Source: VRUE01 sp963725085
GTDB lineage: Bacteria; Actinomycetota; Thermoleophilia; Solirubrobacterales; 70-9
DNA: 64,000 bases
Assembly: GCA_963725085.1 (NCBI GenBank)
Contig: CAVRXM010000005.1
Location: forward strand, 806,001 to 870,000
Direction: 5' to 3'
The notes beneath the pieces were generated by a model. The model did not search any database and was not told the DNA's origin. It saw nothing but the letters and a program-made list of their open reading frames with translations. Positions 8,664-19,822 of the stretch are shown piece after piece. Both the position numbers and the translations under genes were made by a program. How positions within the stretch are numbered: the first letter of the stretch is position 1; every line of letters starts with the position of its first letter.

Positions 8664-11600
8664 TTACGCGCCCGCATCATCCGAAGAAGCTCCGTGGAGA
8701 TCAAAACGCGGCAGCACCCGCTGAAGAGCGGTGGGAACATGCCAGACCCGATCGCCGAGCATCAGCATCAGCGCCGGCAGCAGGACGATCCGGACCACCG
8801 TCGCGTCGAGCAGGATCGCGACCGTGAGCCCCACGCCGAGCTGGCTCACGGTGGCGATCGGCGCGCCGGCGAAGGAGATGAAGACGGCCGCCATGATCGC
8901 CGCGGCGCCGGTGATCACCCCGGCGGTCTTCTCGAGGCCGAAGGCGATCGCGGTCGCGTTGTCGGCGCCGGCATCACGCCGTTCGCGCATGCGGGCGAGA
9001 AGGAAGACCGCGTAGTCGATCGAGAGGCCGAAGGTGACCCCGAAGATCCCCGCCGCGCCGACCGTGTCGATATAGCTGTGCCCGCCCAGCGGGTAGCCCG
9101 CGGGGATCTTGCAGATGAGGCTGACGACGCCGACCGCGGCGGCCACCGAGAGCAGGTTGAGGCCGACGGCCAGCGCGGCGAGCAGCGGCGCGCGGAGGAT
9201 CGCGACCAGCATCAGGAAGGTGATCAGGACGATCGCGCCGATCACCAGCGGCAGCCGCGACTTGGTCGCGGAGCCGTAGTCGTTGAGGATCGCGGCGCCT
9301 CCGCTGACGCCCGTCACCAGGTTGCCTTCGCGGGACGAGGCGCTGGGCTTCGTCGTCGAGGAGCTCGCCCGTGGCCCGCGAGCCGGCCGTGTTGAAGGGG
9401 TCGGTGGAGACGACGAGCAGTCGCGCGGCCTGTCCGCCCCGTCCCACGTTGACCGCCTCGCCCGCGAGGCCGCGGGGAACCGGCGGCGCGCCGTCGATCG
9501 CGGAGAGGACGAAGTAGCCGGAGTCGAAGAGATGGGGCGAGCTGCGACGCAACTCGCGGGCGCCGCGGGCGAGGGGACCCGCGGCGGCGCTGACGCGTAC
9601 CCCCGCGCGCCCGAGCCCGCGCTGCAGCGCGTAGGAGCGGCTGTAGCCGTTCGAGAGCCCGCGCTGCAGCGCCCCGGCGCCGCCGTTGCAGGGCGGCGAG
9701 CCCGGCGGAGAGGCGATGCGCGGCGGAGCTGAGCTGCTCGAGGCCTCCCTTCAGCTCTTCGCCCTTGCCCGCAAGGCGGCGCGTCCCGTTTTCGAGCCGG
9801 GTGCCGCCGGCGGCGAGCTGTTTGAGGGCGCCGTGGAGCTCGATCGCGACTTCGCGCATGCTCCGCACCTTGTCGCGCTCGGACGCGAGCACCCGGGCGA
9901 GCAGTCGCTCCTGCTTGGCCACCCCTCTCAGCGATGGGTCGCTCCGGGCCGCCGCTTCCAGTTCGTTGGCGACACGGCGTGCTCGTCGCAGCGCCTTGTT
10001 GCGAAGACTGGGGACCAGGGCGTGAAGTTCGACTTCCAGGGCCAGGCCGGCATTCGACGCTTCTCGTTGGCCGGCTGCCAACCGGCCGGTGCCGGTCGCG
10101 AGCCGTCCCAGCGCTTCGCTGGCGCGGGACCCGCCGGCGGCGGCGCGTTCGAGTCCGCCGGCCAGCAGGCCGGCGCCGGCGCCGGCCCGTTCCGAGCCCT
10201 CGCCGAGCAGGCCGCTGCCGCTCGGCGGCGCGCGAGAGGCCGGCCCGCAGGCGGGCCACGGCGGCGGCGGCGCGGCGCAGGCCGGGACCGAGGTCGGAGA
10301 GCTGGGTCGGGCCGGCGGGCCCACTGGACGCAAGGCGCTCGCCGAGGCCGCGCAGCGGCCGGACGGCCCGCTGGATCGGCGCCGGGCCGATCACCGCCCG
10401 CACCTCCGGGCGGGCTGCGATGCGACGCTGCGCGCGAACCAGCAGCGCGAGCCGATGCTGGGTCGTGATCGGGCCGTCGCCGGGCGGCGACGACGATCTC
10501 GAAAGGGGCCTCCCAGCCGGGGCCGACGGCGCGATCGATCGCTTCGGCGCTCTGACGGGCGGGACTCGAGCTTGGGCAGCTCGTTGACCCCCGGGGCGCC
10601 GGTGTTGAAGGCGAGGGCGGGCACGGCGAGCAGCAGCAGCGGCACCGCGATCAGCGCGGCGGCCAGGGCCGGGCGGCGCAGCGCGGAGTCGGCGCATGGC
10701 CGCAACGCGGGAGCGGCCCCGCGCGGGAGCGCGCTTCCCGATCGCGCCCATGTTGATCCGCTCCCCGAGCAGCGCCAGGAGCGCGGGCAGCGCGACCCAG
10801 GCGATCGCCACGCTGATCGGGGTGACGACGACAAGTGCCGATGGCCAGTGAGAGCAGCAGGGAGCCCGGCTGCAGGAAGGACGAGAGGAGGATCGAGGTG
10901 AAGAGGGTTGCGCCGGCGAACACGCGTGGTGCGGCCCGCCGTGCGCCGGGTGATCGTCGCGGCCTGCCATGGCGAGGCTCCGGCCGCGAGCTCTTCGCGG
11001 AAGCGGGAGACGATGAACAGCGAGTAGTCGACCCCCAGCGCCAGGCCCATCATCGTGCAGACGACCACCGAGAGGGCTTCGATCGTCATCACCGAGTCGA
11101 GGAGGACGAGGATGCCGCGACCGGCGACGACGGTGAGCGCGCCGAAGGCCAGCGGGATCGCGGCCGCCATGACCGAGCGGAAGACGAGCAGGAGGACGAT
11201 GAGCAGAAGCGGCGCCGCGATCAGCTCGGCGCGCTCGGTCGCTCTCAGCGATTCCTTCTGCAGGGCGCGCGAGACGCTGGCGTAACCGGACTGGATCGCT
11301 TCGACCGGCGGGTGGACCCGTTCTGCGAGGGTGCGTTCGAGCGCCGGCACGGTGTCGCGCATGGCGACGTCGAGCGGCAGGTGGTAGTCGAGCAGGATGA
11401 TCGCCCGGCCGGGGCCGGGACGCAGATAGGCGACGGAGCCGCGGTCCCAGGGGGAGATGGCGGTCAGCCGCGGATTGCGGCGCAGCGCCCGGACCAGCGC
11501 CGGGCCCTGCCGTTCGATCGCGCCGCGCGGTCCCCGAAGCAGGACCGCAAACGGCGAGGAGTCCCCGAAGTGCTCTTCGGCGAGAGCCTGGCCGCGGGCG

Positions 11601-11750
11601 GAGGTCGGTGCCCGGCACGATCAGGGAGGTCGGCTCGAGCCTGTCTTCGACGCCGAGTCCGGCGATGCCGAGAGCCCCGCAGCAGATCAGGACGACGACA
11701 AGGCCGACGACGGCCGTGCGAAGCCTCGCCTCACCCGGGCTCCCCCCCAT
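8664..11750 (-). CDS. MMPL/RND-family transporter with multiple frameshifts
   Basis: A large inner-membrane transporter of the MMPL family (RND superfamily), which exports lipids, siderophores or related hydrophobic compounds using the proton gradient. Seen: first helix TAVVGLVVVLICCGALG near the start, then a loop; the first membrane block with IEALSVVVCTMMGLALGVDYSLFIV and FREELAAG; a long coiled extracytoplasmic domain rich in Ala and Leu (VRSMREVAIELHGALKQLAA); and the second membrane block with YIDTVGAAGIFGVTFGLSID, YAVFLLARMRERRD and DATVVRIVLLPALMLMLGD. The correct protein jumps between all three frames, with about eight switches (for example near 11600, 10925, 10845, 10695, 10560, 10210, 9690 and 9310). 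One frame happens to stay open throughout, but most of its middle is nonsense. Indel errors are more likely than decay, because every domain survives. Confidence 0.8.
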   Translation of the reverse strand: MGGSPGEARLRTAVVGLVVVLICCGALGIAGLGVEDRLEPTSLIVPGTDLRPRPGSRRRALRGLLAVCGPASGTARRDRTAGPGAGPGAAPQSAADRHLPLGPRLRRLSASRPRPGDHPARLPPAARRRHARHRAGARTHPRRTGPPAGRSDPVRLRQRLARPAEGIAESDRARRADRGAASAHRPPARLPLGHGGRDPAGLRRAHRRRRSRHPRPPRLGDDDRSPLGGRLHDDGPGAGGRLLAVHRLPLPRRARGRSLAMAGRDDHPAHGGPHHACSPAQPSSPRSSSRPSCSRAPCCSHWPSALVVVTPISVAIAWVALPALLALLGERINMGAIGKRAPARGRSRVAAMRRLRAAPPGPGRRADRGAAAAARRARPRLQHRRPGGQRAAQARVPPVRAPKRSIAPSAPAGRPLSRSSSPPGDGPITTQHRLALLVRAQRRIAARPEVRAVIGPAPIQRAVRPLRGLGERLASSGPAGPTQLSDLGPGLRRAAAAVARLRAGLSRAAERQRPARRGLGTGRRRRRPAGRRTRTRRRRRVPRQRSAGTARDRHRPVGSRPTRSVECRPGPGSRTSRPGPQSSQQGAATSTPCRQRTGSGGPERPIAERGGQAGATARPGARVRARQGAEHARSRDRAPRRPQTARRRRHPARKRDAPPCGQGRRAEGRPRAAQLRRASPLRRARRPATAAPGRCSAGSRTATAAPTRCSAGSGARGYASAPPRVPSPAAPASCVAARPISSTPATSSSPRSTARRRFPAASRARRSTWDGADRPRDCSSSPPTPSTRPARGPRASSSTTKPSASSREGNLVTGVSGGAAILNDYGSATKSRLPLVIGAIVLITFLMLVAILRAPLLAALAVGLNLLSVAAAVGVVSLICKIPAGYPLGGHSYIDTVGAAGIFGVTFGLSIDYAVFLLARMRERRDAGADNATAIAFGLEKTAGVITGAAAIMAAVFISFAGAPIATVSQLGVGLTVAILLDATVVRIVLLPALMLMLGDRVWHVPTALQRVLPRFDLHGASSDDAGA

Positions 11751-11817
11751 GGCGAACCCAGTCTACGTCGCCCTCGCCATAGGACCAATTCCACTGCGCA
11801 ACTAGGACAGAGGCCGC

Positions 11818-12669
11818 TCAAGCGGCGGCACGGCAGGTGCGGACCGTTTCCACGTTGAGGTCGGGGCCGTTGTCGATGCTGAAGGTGGCGCGGGCGAGCG
11901 AGAGAAGGCCCGATGTGAACCGCGGGGGCAGCGGACAGGACGCGCGGAGGTAGCTGTGCACGCGACCAAGGAAGCGATACCGGCGGGCGACGACCATGTT
12001 GAAGTGAGCGAAATGAGGCCAGGTGCCGACGTCGGGCGGGACGACGCTGACCAGCACGGTGTGGAAGGGGCCCTTCTGTCGATGCACATGGAATGGAAGG
12101 ACGAAGGAGACCGGCGGATTGGGTGAGTAGGCGAGGACCCAGATCGCAGTCCGGCCTTGAGGGGTCTTGCCGTTGAACGCAAGCAGGCGGAAATGGAGGC
12201 CGAACGGGGGTCTGAGACGGCACGAAGACGCGCGAGTAGAGGCTTCCCTTGCCGACTAGGGCGGCTCCACAGGTCGCGAGGGCGTGGCGGGTGTCAAGCG
12301 CGCGCAATTGGGTCCGGCGGACAGAGGGGCAGGCCTTCGGTGTCGAGCGCACCCCGGTAGGCGAGTTCAAGGCGGATCTTCTTGACGCGTGGCAGCGGAA
12401 CCGAGTTCAACGTCTGGATCCCGGCCTGAAGCCGCACGGAGACCGGGGTCGGGTGGTCGCGGGGAAGCGTCCGCGGGGAAACGCCGCCCCGCAGGTAGAC
12501 GATCAGGCTGCCGGACTGAGCGCGCTCGCCGTGGACGGGCGCCGCGAGGACGCCGATCGGCGACCGCAAGCGCGCCTGAGATGAGGGCTCGCGTCCTGCC
12601 CTTTCCGCGCACCCGGCGCCTGGCCGCACGAAGGGCAGCCCGGACGGATCGGCCTGGCAGCTTGAACAT
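11818..12669 (-). CDS. Small secreted protein of a Thermoleophilia-type family (frameshifted)
   Basis: About 280 residues when joined across frames. The start ATG 12669 gives a basic N terminus (MFKLPGRSVRAALRAARRRV) that looks like the n-region of an export signal. The middle holds GSLIVYLRGGVSPRTLPRD, VPLPRVKKIRLELAYRG and RHALATCGAALVGKGSLYSR. The end holds FHTVLVSVVPPDVGTW, FLGRVHSYLRASCPLPPRF and a final cysteine, ETVRTCRAAA. The pattern GSLYSR...SYLRASCPLP...CR recurs in uncharacterised secreted proteins of this bacterial class; function is unknown. At least three frame changes occur (about 12560, 12300 and 12180). It follows gene A by some 48 bases and precedes the MMPL gene by 68, so all are probably one transcript. 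Confidence 0.65.
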
Positions 12670-12717
12670 CCTTGTGTCCCCTGTTCGCCCACCCGCGAGG
12701 GAAGGGCAACCGGGATG

Positions 12718-15532
12718 TTAGCGCTGCGAGCGTGCCTCGCCGGCATTCTGCGCCGGCGGGAACGCTGACGATGTGCACCTTGTCGTTCTGGCCGACCAGT
12801 CTGACCCGGGCGCGCTGCGGCTCCTTGCAGAGGTTTTCGCTGTTTTCGAGCAGCCCCCTCTTGCCTCCCTTGAGATCCAGGCGGACTCGCGAGATCGGGA
12901 CATCGGGGAGGGCCTTGAAACTCGCCCGAAGGCGTTCGTGAACGGAACTGACCTGGGCGGCGAGATCGACCCGGACCTGTCCGCGAAGCGCAATCACGAG
13001 GTCCGGCAGGCGATGGACCGAGCTGCGAATCAGCACCGGTCCTTCCAGCGGCTTTTCGAGCAGGGGGCTCTCGGCAATTGCGTGTCCTATCACCGACCCC
13101 GCCGGACAGTCTTCGGCTGCGAACTGCACAGCCGTGCATGGCCCCTTGATGTGGGCGTTGTCGAGAAACTCCGAGTGCGGGAGAACGACGACGACACGGG
13201 CGATGTTGGCTTCGCCGGGGTCGGCGCTCAGGGTGGCATGGAGTGCCGGATCCTTTGCCCGCCGGGTGCCACCGGCGAATTGCAGCGCCAGCTTCGGGCT
13301 GAACGGCAGGGTGCCGCAGTTGGCGACCTGGAAGTGCGCGGCGGGTTCCACGGCCGCTCCTTCGTTGCCTGCGATCGGGGCTCGACGGAAACGGCGTCGC
13401 AGTTGGTCGGGTTGAGGGCGAAGTCCGGGTCGGTCGAGATTGATGCGGATCGAGCGGGTCCGCAGCGGGATCCCTTCGATGATCTGTGGCAGGGGATCGG
13501 AGACCGCCGTGACCTGGGCGGTGTCGGGATCGACTCGATCGCGGCGCGGACCGCGACGTTGCCGAGGTCGTAGGGCCCGGAGACCGCAGGGATGACGACG
13601 AGCGAGGCTCAGCGGCGCGCCCTTGTAGGGCCCGGCGAGATAGACCTTGCCCGGCGACGTAGAGCGGATGGGTGCCGGCGCCGGCGCCTGCGATCGGCGG
13701 TGCCGACCTGGCTGGCCGGCGGGCACGCGGACGTGGCCAGCTCGGCCGAGCCCGGAGTAGAGCGGCTTTGAGAGCCGGTCGATCGCCGCCTCGGGGCAGT
13801 AGGGGACCCCCTTGAGCGTGCGCGGAGAACCCGGGCGGCGTCGTGACCGTCGAGCCCGGCGAGGTTCTGGTCGCCGTCATCGCGCGTCGAGATTCGACCG
13901 CGAAGGGCGAGTGGGCTCCGGCGGTGGTGTTCGTCGACGCCGGCTTCGAAGCTCGGCGAGAACGGGCGTGTCGGGCCCTGGGCACGGGGCCCCTTCGGGC
14001 CCGCTGTCGATGGTGAAGAACTGCGTCGAGGTCTGCGTCGCGAGCGCTCGAGTCCCAGGGGGTGAAGGTGCTCGTCGACCGGGTAGGTGCCGCAGCGGGT
14101 CGGCGTCGCGAGCAGCGCCGCGCTCGGAGCCGAAGAAGTGCAGGTTGAAGTGCGGTCAGCGGGCTCTGGGGGAGGTTCTGTGAAGGCGATCACGAGCTGG
14201 CCCGTCACCGGGTCGGGAGTGACCGTGCCCGGCCAGCTTGACATGCGTGGCGAAGCCGTCGGCGACGAGGAAGATCCGGTAGCGGTTCGCCGGGCAGCGG
14301 TTCGCCCAGGTAGACGAAGCCGGGGAGCGGCCCCGGCAGCGCCGAGCTGTCGATCGTCAGGCGTCCCGACCTTGGAGAACTCGGGGCAGTCGGCTGCGTG
14401 CGTGGTGCCGAAGTTGGCTGCGGCATCGGAGCAGGAGGTCTTGCCGTCGGCGGCGCTGGGGTTGATCGAGAAGCCTTCGGGCAGCGTGACCGTCGTGCCG
14501 CGCAGCTCGGTGGGCGAGGGGATGATCGGGCTCAGCTGCTGAGGGACTTGAGGTTGGCGTCCATGCCGAGCGGTGAGTCGGCCTGGCGTGGTGGTCGGCT
14601 GCGCGTAGAGGCTGGGGTTGAAGCTGAGCTGATCGCAGCCGGTCTGCTGCGGCCAGGGGTAATCGGCGTGATCGCTGCCGCCGTCGTAGGACAGGACGTC
14701 CAACGAGAGCGCTCAGCGGACCGTCGCAGTTCGTCGGGTTCTGCAAGAAGCGGCATGAGCGGGCTGTTCGAGGCCGCAGGCGGAAGTTTGGATGCACGGT
14801 TTACGTACGGTGTTTGGATCGCTGGTGCTGAGCGATCCCGTCGGAATCGCACAGCTGTCCGTGCATAGGACGGTAAAGCCTGGAACCTGCGGGTTGAGCC
14901 GCCGAGTCGAGTGCGCAGCGGGTCATGGATCGGGTCGGCCGGCACCCCCCAGAGGACCTGCGTGAAGGCTTCCAGCGGGAGGCCCGGCCGTGGTAGATCG
15001 AGGTCGACCTTCGCGTCGAGGCCGTAGTCGCTGCCGGTCCGGGCATTCAGAGATGACGAACTGCGGCGCATCCCCGATGGGGATCTTGAAGGCGAGCCAA
15101 CCGGCAACATCGGGCGGCGGGATGACATTGTAGAGCGCACTAATCACATCACTGCCGCCGGCCACAGCGTGGACAATTCCAATCTGCGAATCGATTGGGC
15201 AGTTATCCGCGGCGAAGTCGGCGATCGTACACTGCGGTGTGGCATGAGGGTTACCGATAAACCCAGCCGGGCATGTGGACGGTAGCGTCTTTGGCGTCCT
15301 CGCAGTTACAGGCGCTCTGGCTCTGTTGAGTCAGTCGGTTCTTGACGTTGAACTGCACCTCAACATCGGGGTGACCGCCAGCCTGCGTGGTCGAGGGAAG
15401 CGCGGAGAACGAGACAATCGGAGCGTTGGCAGAGGCGTGGTCGGTGATGACCCAGGTCAAACATATGCAGACCAACGCCAGGACCAACGGATCGGCCTTT
15501 CCCTGACAGACAGATCGGATTCGATTTGCCAC
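12718..15532 (-). CDS. GGHPD-family large secreted protein A (frameshifted)
   Basis: Roughly 930 residues; the third member of a paralog family with genes C and B in this window. The GTG start at 15532 leads into a signal peptide (LVLALVCICLTWVITDHASA), then the signature APIVSFSALPSTTQAGGHPD. After a one-base slip near 15262 it continues FIGNPHATPQCTIADFAADN CP. The middle contains INPSAADGKTSCSDAAANFG and DCPEFSKVGT, followed by beta-rich segments shared with the paralogs (VYLAGPYKGAPLSL, DPLPQIIEGIPLRTRSIRIN). The end has GGKRGLLENSENLCKEP. I see frame changes near 15262, 15030, 14530, 14350, 13680 and 12750. No catalytic motif is recognisable; many paired cysteines and an all-beta look suggest an extracellular structural or binding protein. 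Confidence 0.75.
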
Positions 15533-15964
15533 CCCGAACCTTCAAGGATTGCATATTCCGCGTCCCTGCTCAGGGCCCCGCTTTCTCGCTCCCAAGCAGC
15601 TCGATCCGCCATTCGAATGCGCTGCAAGAGCGCCGACTTGGCCGTTGGCGTCGACACCGCGCACCGCAAATCGATGAAGCCCGAGCCTCAGGTGCGTGAA
15701 CCTGGTGGCCCGACTTGCACGACGTGAGGAATTCGAGTCGAGCTTGCTTTCGAAGCCTATGCCGGTCGCCGACCCCTGAACTGAAAGACAGCACGCCGCT
15801 GCGCAGTCAGCTTGTGAGGGTGGCGAATATGAACCCGCCGGCGTCGGCCGCCTAAAGCAGGGGCAACGCCATCTCCTTACTGGTTAAAAGCTGATATCGG
15901 GAGAGTCACCGAGTCCAGCTTGCGCAGGCTCCAGTGACCCGGGTGCACAACGCCCAGCCGCTCC
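15533..15964. other. Gap without a recognised gene
   Basis: About 430 bases between gene A and the Ig-like protein gene. Reading frames here are short and not protein-like, and no promoter, hairpin or repeat stands out. It is the longest gap inside the minus-strand surface-protein train, so a separate promoter for gene A could lie here. Confidence 0.5.
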
Positions 15965-17744
15965 TCAGCGACCCGCTCTCCTGCCAGTGAGGACGAGGTG
16001 GACGCGGCGCTGCTTCACCGCACCGTCGCCGATGATGATGAAGTTGCCTCGAGCCGCCCGCCGGACCCGGCGAGCAGCCGCTTCCCGGTCCGGTTCAGCT
16101 TCACCTCGATCGTGTGCTTGCCGGGTGCGATCGAGAACCGTGCGGTGCCGATCGTCGTCGCCTTCTTGCGACTGACGGTGAGCCTCAGGGTGCCGCGGGC
16201 AGCTGGCCTCGCCGCGGCAGTCCAGCCCGAGCCAGGCGGCGCCGCTGGCGTTGACTCGGATCGTCTTGCGGAGGAGCGAGACCAAGTGTCCGTGGCTCCG
16301 ACGTGGTTCGGGGCCGGGGAGCCCGACGACGATCACGCGCGGCGTCGAGGAGGTCGATGCGAGGAAGGTCGAGCTGCCCGAGTAGGCGGCGGTGATTTCG
16401 TGGGTGCCCGGCGCCGGGAAGCTCAGTTCGCAGACCGCAGCGCGACTTTTCTTGGGGGGAGAGCGGTTGCGCCGAGCAGCCTGGGATCGGGGCGCCGCCG
16501 TCAAAGAAGGAGACGGTGCCCCCAGCGTTGCCCTCGCCGACGCGCTCCCCCGTCACCGTGGCGGTGGCGGTCACGGGCCTGCCGGCCGGCGGGGTGGTGT
16601 CGGATACCTCAAGCGCGGTAGTGGTGCGCTGCAGCAGCGTCGCGATCACCGCGTGGGACGTGTAGTTGACGCGCGCCAGGGCATCGACGGGCAGGCCACA
16701 GGGCACGGAGATCACGGTGCCGTCGGGGATCCCCGCAAAGGTGCCGGTGAGCGTCCCCGGTCGTTTCGATCAACGTGTCGACGTCGGTGATGTCGCAGGC
16801 GGGAGAGCCGTCGATCAGGATGCTGCCGTCCTTGAGGCTGAGCGACATCGTCCAGGTTGACCGGCCCGCTCGCGGTGATGCGCGAGTTGAAGAGCAGCGA
16901 CAGCTGGCTGGAGGAGCTGAAGCTGACCCCGCCGTTGACCGGCAGCGCGACCGGGGCGTTGGACTCCGGTTGACCGAGCTGCAAGGAGCGCGCCTTCGGC
17001 GAGCGTCAGCGCCCCGAGGTCATAGGTGTTGCTGTCGAACGCGTTGGTGTTCTGGTCGAACAGGCTGACGCCCGCGCCGACGTTGACCGGGTTGCCGTTG
17101 TTGCCGTTCAGCGCCCCGACCGGATGGTTCCCCAGGGCAGCGCCCAGGTTGAACGGAGCCGGTGCCGCTGAGGAGATCGAGCGGTCTCGATATCGCCGCC
17201 GACCGCGAGGGTGCCGGTGTTGAGGGCGACGCTGAGCGCCTGGGAGGGGCCGCTGACGTCGCCATCTATGTGGAGGTATCCGGTGCCGTTTGCGTTGCCG
17301 TTGACCGTCCACGTTTGCGGGGCGCTCAGCAGGAGCGGCGCCATGATGTCTGTTGTCCAAGCGGTGGCCTCGACGGCGGGGGTGACGGTGATGCCGCCTT
17401 CGCCGAGGCCGATCTGGTTCCCTTCGATTTCGTAGATGGAACTTTCCGGATGCGTGCGACTCGGGAAGCCACCGGTGATTTCCATCGCGTTGGCACTGAT
17501 GCCGATCAGGTCGTTTTCGCTTTTGTTATGGGGTTTGAAACCCACGAACGGAAAGCTGAGCGTTCCCACCGAGCCGCTCGGCACGACCCCTCCAAGCCAG
17601 TTTTCTGGATTGGACACGACGCAAAAACTGGCTCCTCTTTCGCTACTCCGCTCCAGGTGTAGTCGGCTGCGAACGCCGCGGCCGGCGCCGCCAGCAGGGC
17701 AAGAAGCGCGACGGGAATGCGAGCTTCCGGGTCAACCTAGCCAT
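15965..17744 (-). CDS. Secreted beta-strand/Ig-like repeat protein (frameshifted)
   Basis: About 590 residues. ATG 17744 starts MARLTRKLA; after a one-base slip near 17717 the frame continues IPVALLALLAAPAAAFAADY, a strong signal peptide. The body is beta-helix-like, with ENWLGGVVPSGSVGTLSFPF, IGLGEGGITVTPAVEA and TWTVNGNANGTGYLHIDGD. It is followed by an Ig-like module (TATVTGERVGEGNAGGTVSF, then EITAAYSGSSTFLASTS) of the type found in bacterial surface adhesins. The C terminus (IEVKLNRTGKRLLAGSGG, then VKQRRVHLVLTGRRAGR) is a common terminal Ig-like fold in these genomes. Frame changes lie near 17717, 17641, 17210, 16985, 16850, 16460 and 16060. Its start overlaps the stop of the upstream propeller gene by eight bases. 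Role: probable cell-envelope structural or adhesive protein. Confidence 0.75.
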
Positions 17745-19430
17745 TAGCCACAGATGCTGCTATTTCCCGGTGTGCACTGCCAGCGCTATGGCTCCACCGC
17801 TTGATCTGACGCCGGTTACGCTTGATCGCTCGCCTCAGCTTCCGTTTCGCACGGACACGCGTTGCCTTCGTTCTCCCGCGTCTTTGTCTGTGGATCGCGC
17901 TCTCGGCGAGTTTGATGTGGCGCTGCGCTTCCCGCAGGCTGGCAAGCGCCTGTTCGCACTGGGCGGCTTGCCGTTGCCGGAGGGGGAGGAGGGGAAGGCG
18001 GTGGTGCAGGGGGCGGTTCCGGTACGACGTCGAAGATGGCCAACGCCGCGGTTGCCGCTTCGCGCCACGGTGTAGACGTGTTCGCCGTCGGAGCTCACCG
18101 CGTCGCCTCTGGCAGAGGGCTGGCGCGCGCAGGCACCGGCGGTCCACGGCCAGCTGGGGTTTTCGTAGCCGGTGTCGGTGATGCAGCCCGCCGTTCCCGG
18201 TAGCTGGGTGATGGTCCCGTCGGGGGCACGCGCGAAGACGTCGAGCCCGGAGCTGTTTTGGGCGGCGGCATAGAGGGCCGAGCCATCGGGGAGGATCGCA
18301 ATAGAGCTGATGCCACGCATAGCCAACTCCGCTCTGACAAGCTCCCAGCGTGCCCGCCTGCATCGGATCGGAGAAGCCACCCTCGCTGATGCAGCCCGCA
18401 GTGCCAGACTTTTGGGTCAGCTCGCCGGTGGCAGGGTCGCGATCAAAGATCGCAATTGAATGGCTCTGCTGGCCGGCAACGTAGGCGGTGTCACCATCGG
18501 AGCTGACGGTGATCGATACCGGGTGGATCATCGCGACTCCGCTCTCACAGCCCGTGCCGCCGCTCTCCTTTACGCAGTCCCCGGGGGCGGCAGCGGCGCC
18601 AGATCGCCGGTCGTTGTGTCGCGGGAATAGATGGTCACCGCCTGCCGCGTCGCGGAAACGACATAGAGGGTCTTGCCGTCGGGGCTGAGGGTGACGGCCT
18701 GCGCGCCGAGGATCTGGTTGGGGCCCACCGTGCAGCTGCTGGCACCGGTCTCGATTGATGCAGCCGAGGGCGCCGCTCTTTTGAGTGAGGGTGCCCGTGC
18801 TGGGATCGCGGTCGAAGATCGCGATGCCGCCGTTTTCACCGGAAGAGGCGCGACATAGACATTCTTGCCGTCGGGGCTGACGGTCAAGGCGGTTGCCGTG
18901 TCAAGCGCGCGGCCGGGGGTGCAGCTGCTCGAGCCGTCTGGGTTGACGCAGCCGTCGGCGCCGCTCGACATGGTCAGCTCGCCGGTGGCGGGATCGCGGT
19001 CGAAGACCGCCACGGCGCTGTCGGAGGGTGCAGCCACATAGACATTCTTGCCGTCGGGGCTGACGGCGACAGCGGCAGCTTCAGCGAGCTGTCGGACCTT
19101 CGTGCAAAGGTTGTACACGCTGGTGAATGTGGGTGAGTTGCTGTAGAAGCAGCCGGCCTGGCTTTGGATCGGTGTAAGCGTTCCGTCGGTGGGATTGCGG
19201 TCGATGACCGAAAGACTGTTCCAGGTGGAAGAAGCGACGTAGGCGTTGTTGCCTTCGGGGCTCAGGGCAATCGCGGTGCTGCCGACCAATCCCCGCCCCA
19301 GTTGGCATGCACCGGAGGAGCCCGTCTCGGTTATGCACCCTGCTGTTCCTTGCTTCTGGGCGAGGTTGGTCGCTGCGTTCGCCGGAGCGGCGTAGGCGAG
19401 GCCCAGGGCTCCCACTACAGCTGCGGTCAC
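17737..19430 (-). CDS. Secreted YncE-like beta-propeller protein (frameshifted)
   Basis: About 560 residues. From GTG 19430 the product begins with a signal peptide (VTAAVVGALGLAYAAPANA). Repeated blades follow with the signature AVSPDGKNVYVA...VFDRDPATGEL..., spaced by short Cys-containing loops (GTAGCITETG, GADGCVNPDG). This is the seven-bladed YVTN/YncE or lactonase-like propeller type. The tail is a proline run (VVPEPPPAPPPSPP), then a basic helical segment (LREAQRHIKLAESAIHR) ending SVANG. Frame changes lie near 18850, 18770, 18540, 18340, 18100 and 17970. The stop is shared with the start of the next gene (8-base overlap), so the two are translated together. The true start could be upstream in RVRIVTAAVVG, but no start codon is visible there. 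Confidence 0.75.
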
Positions 19431-19635
19431 GATTCGGACTCGCAGCTCACCAAAGCCGAAGATGTGCGAACGATATCGAGGGGTGGAGCCTCGGTTCCCC
19501 GCCGCCGGCTAGCGTCGCTGATGATGGCGCTTATCGCGCGCAGCCTTTCAATTCGCCTTAAACGGCATCGACTTATCGAAAGTCTTGCCATTCTGAATAG
19601 TGATTGCGGATGCTTCGCGTCTGGCTCACGTGTTT
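19431..19635. other. Short gap, no gene seen
   Basis: About 200 bases between the small lipoprotein stop and the propeller start. No protein-like frame is present. It is AT-richer than its surroundings near 19530-19620 and could hold a promoter for the propeller pair, although no convincing -10/-35 pair was found. Confidence 0.4.
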
Positions 19636-19822
19636 TCACTGTGTGGTTCTGAGCTCCCATAGACTTCGCGCCCTACGGCTTCGGCGCGCGGCGGCTGCCC
19701 GGGCGGCCGCTTCCTGGTTGGCCTGGACGCTCTGTACGGCGGTCCGGGATGAGGAGCCACAGCCGGCCGCGACCAGCGTTGCACCAGTCATGCCCGAGTA
19801 GGTTCCACGCTGCCCTCGCCAT
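19636..19822 (-). CDS. Small lipoprotein, start overlapping the upstream lipoprotein stop
   Basis: A gene of about 62 codons. ATG 19822 sits in TAATG, sharing one base with the stop of the larger lipoprotein. It begins MARAAWNLLG; after a one-base slip near 19792 it continues MTGATLVAAGCGSSSRTAVQ. The joined sequence makes a textbook lipoprotein signal with lipobox LVAAGC, so the cysteine would be lipidated. The mature part (VQANQEAAARAAAARR) is a short Ala-rich helix. Without the slip correction the lipobox frame would start only at ATG 19791, giving too short an n-region. Function unknown; the tight coupling suggests it works with the neighbouring lipoprotein. Confidence 0.5.

Noticed and set aside
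8664..11750. Continuous 1,028-codon frame taken as the real MMPL protein
   Set aside because: Only its ends and a few patches match MMPL features; long inner parts are Arg/Pro/Ala nonsense while other frames carry the helices, so the product must be assembled across frames.
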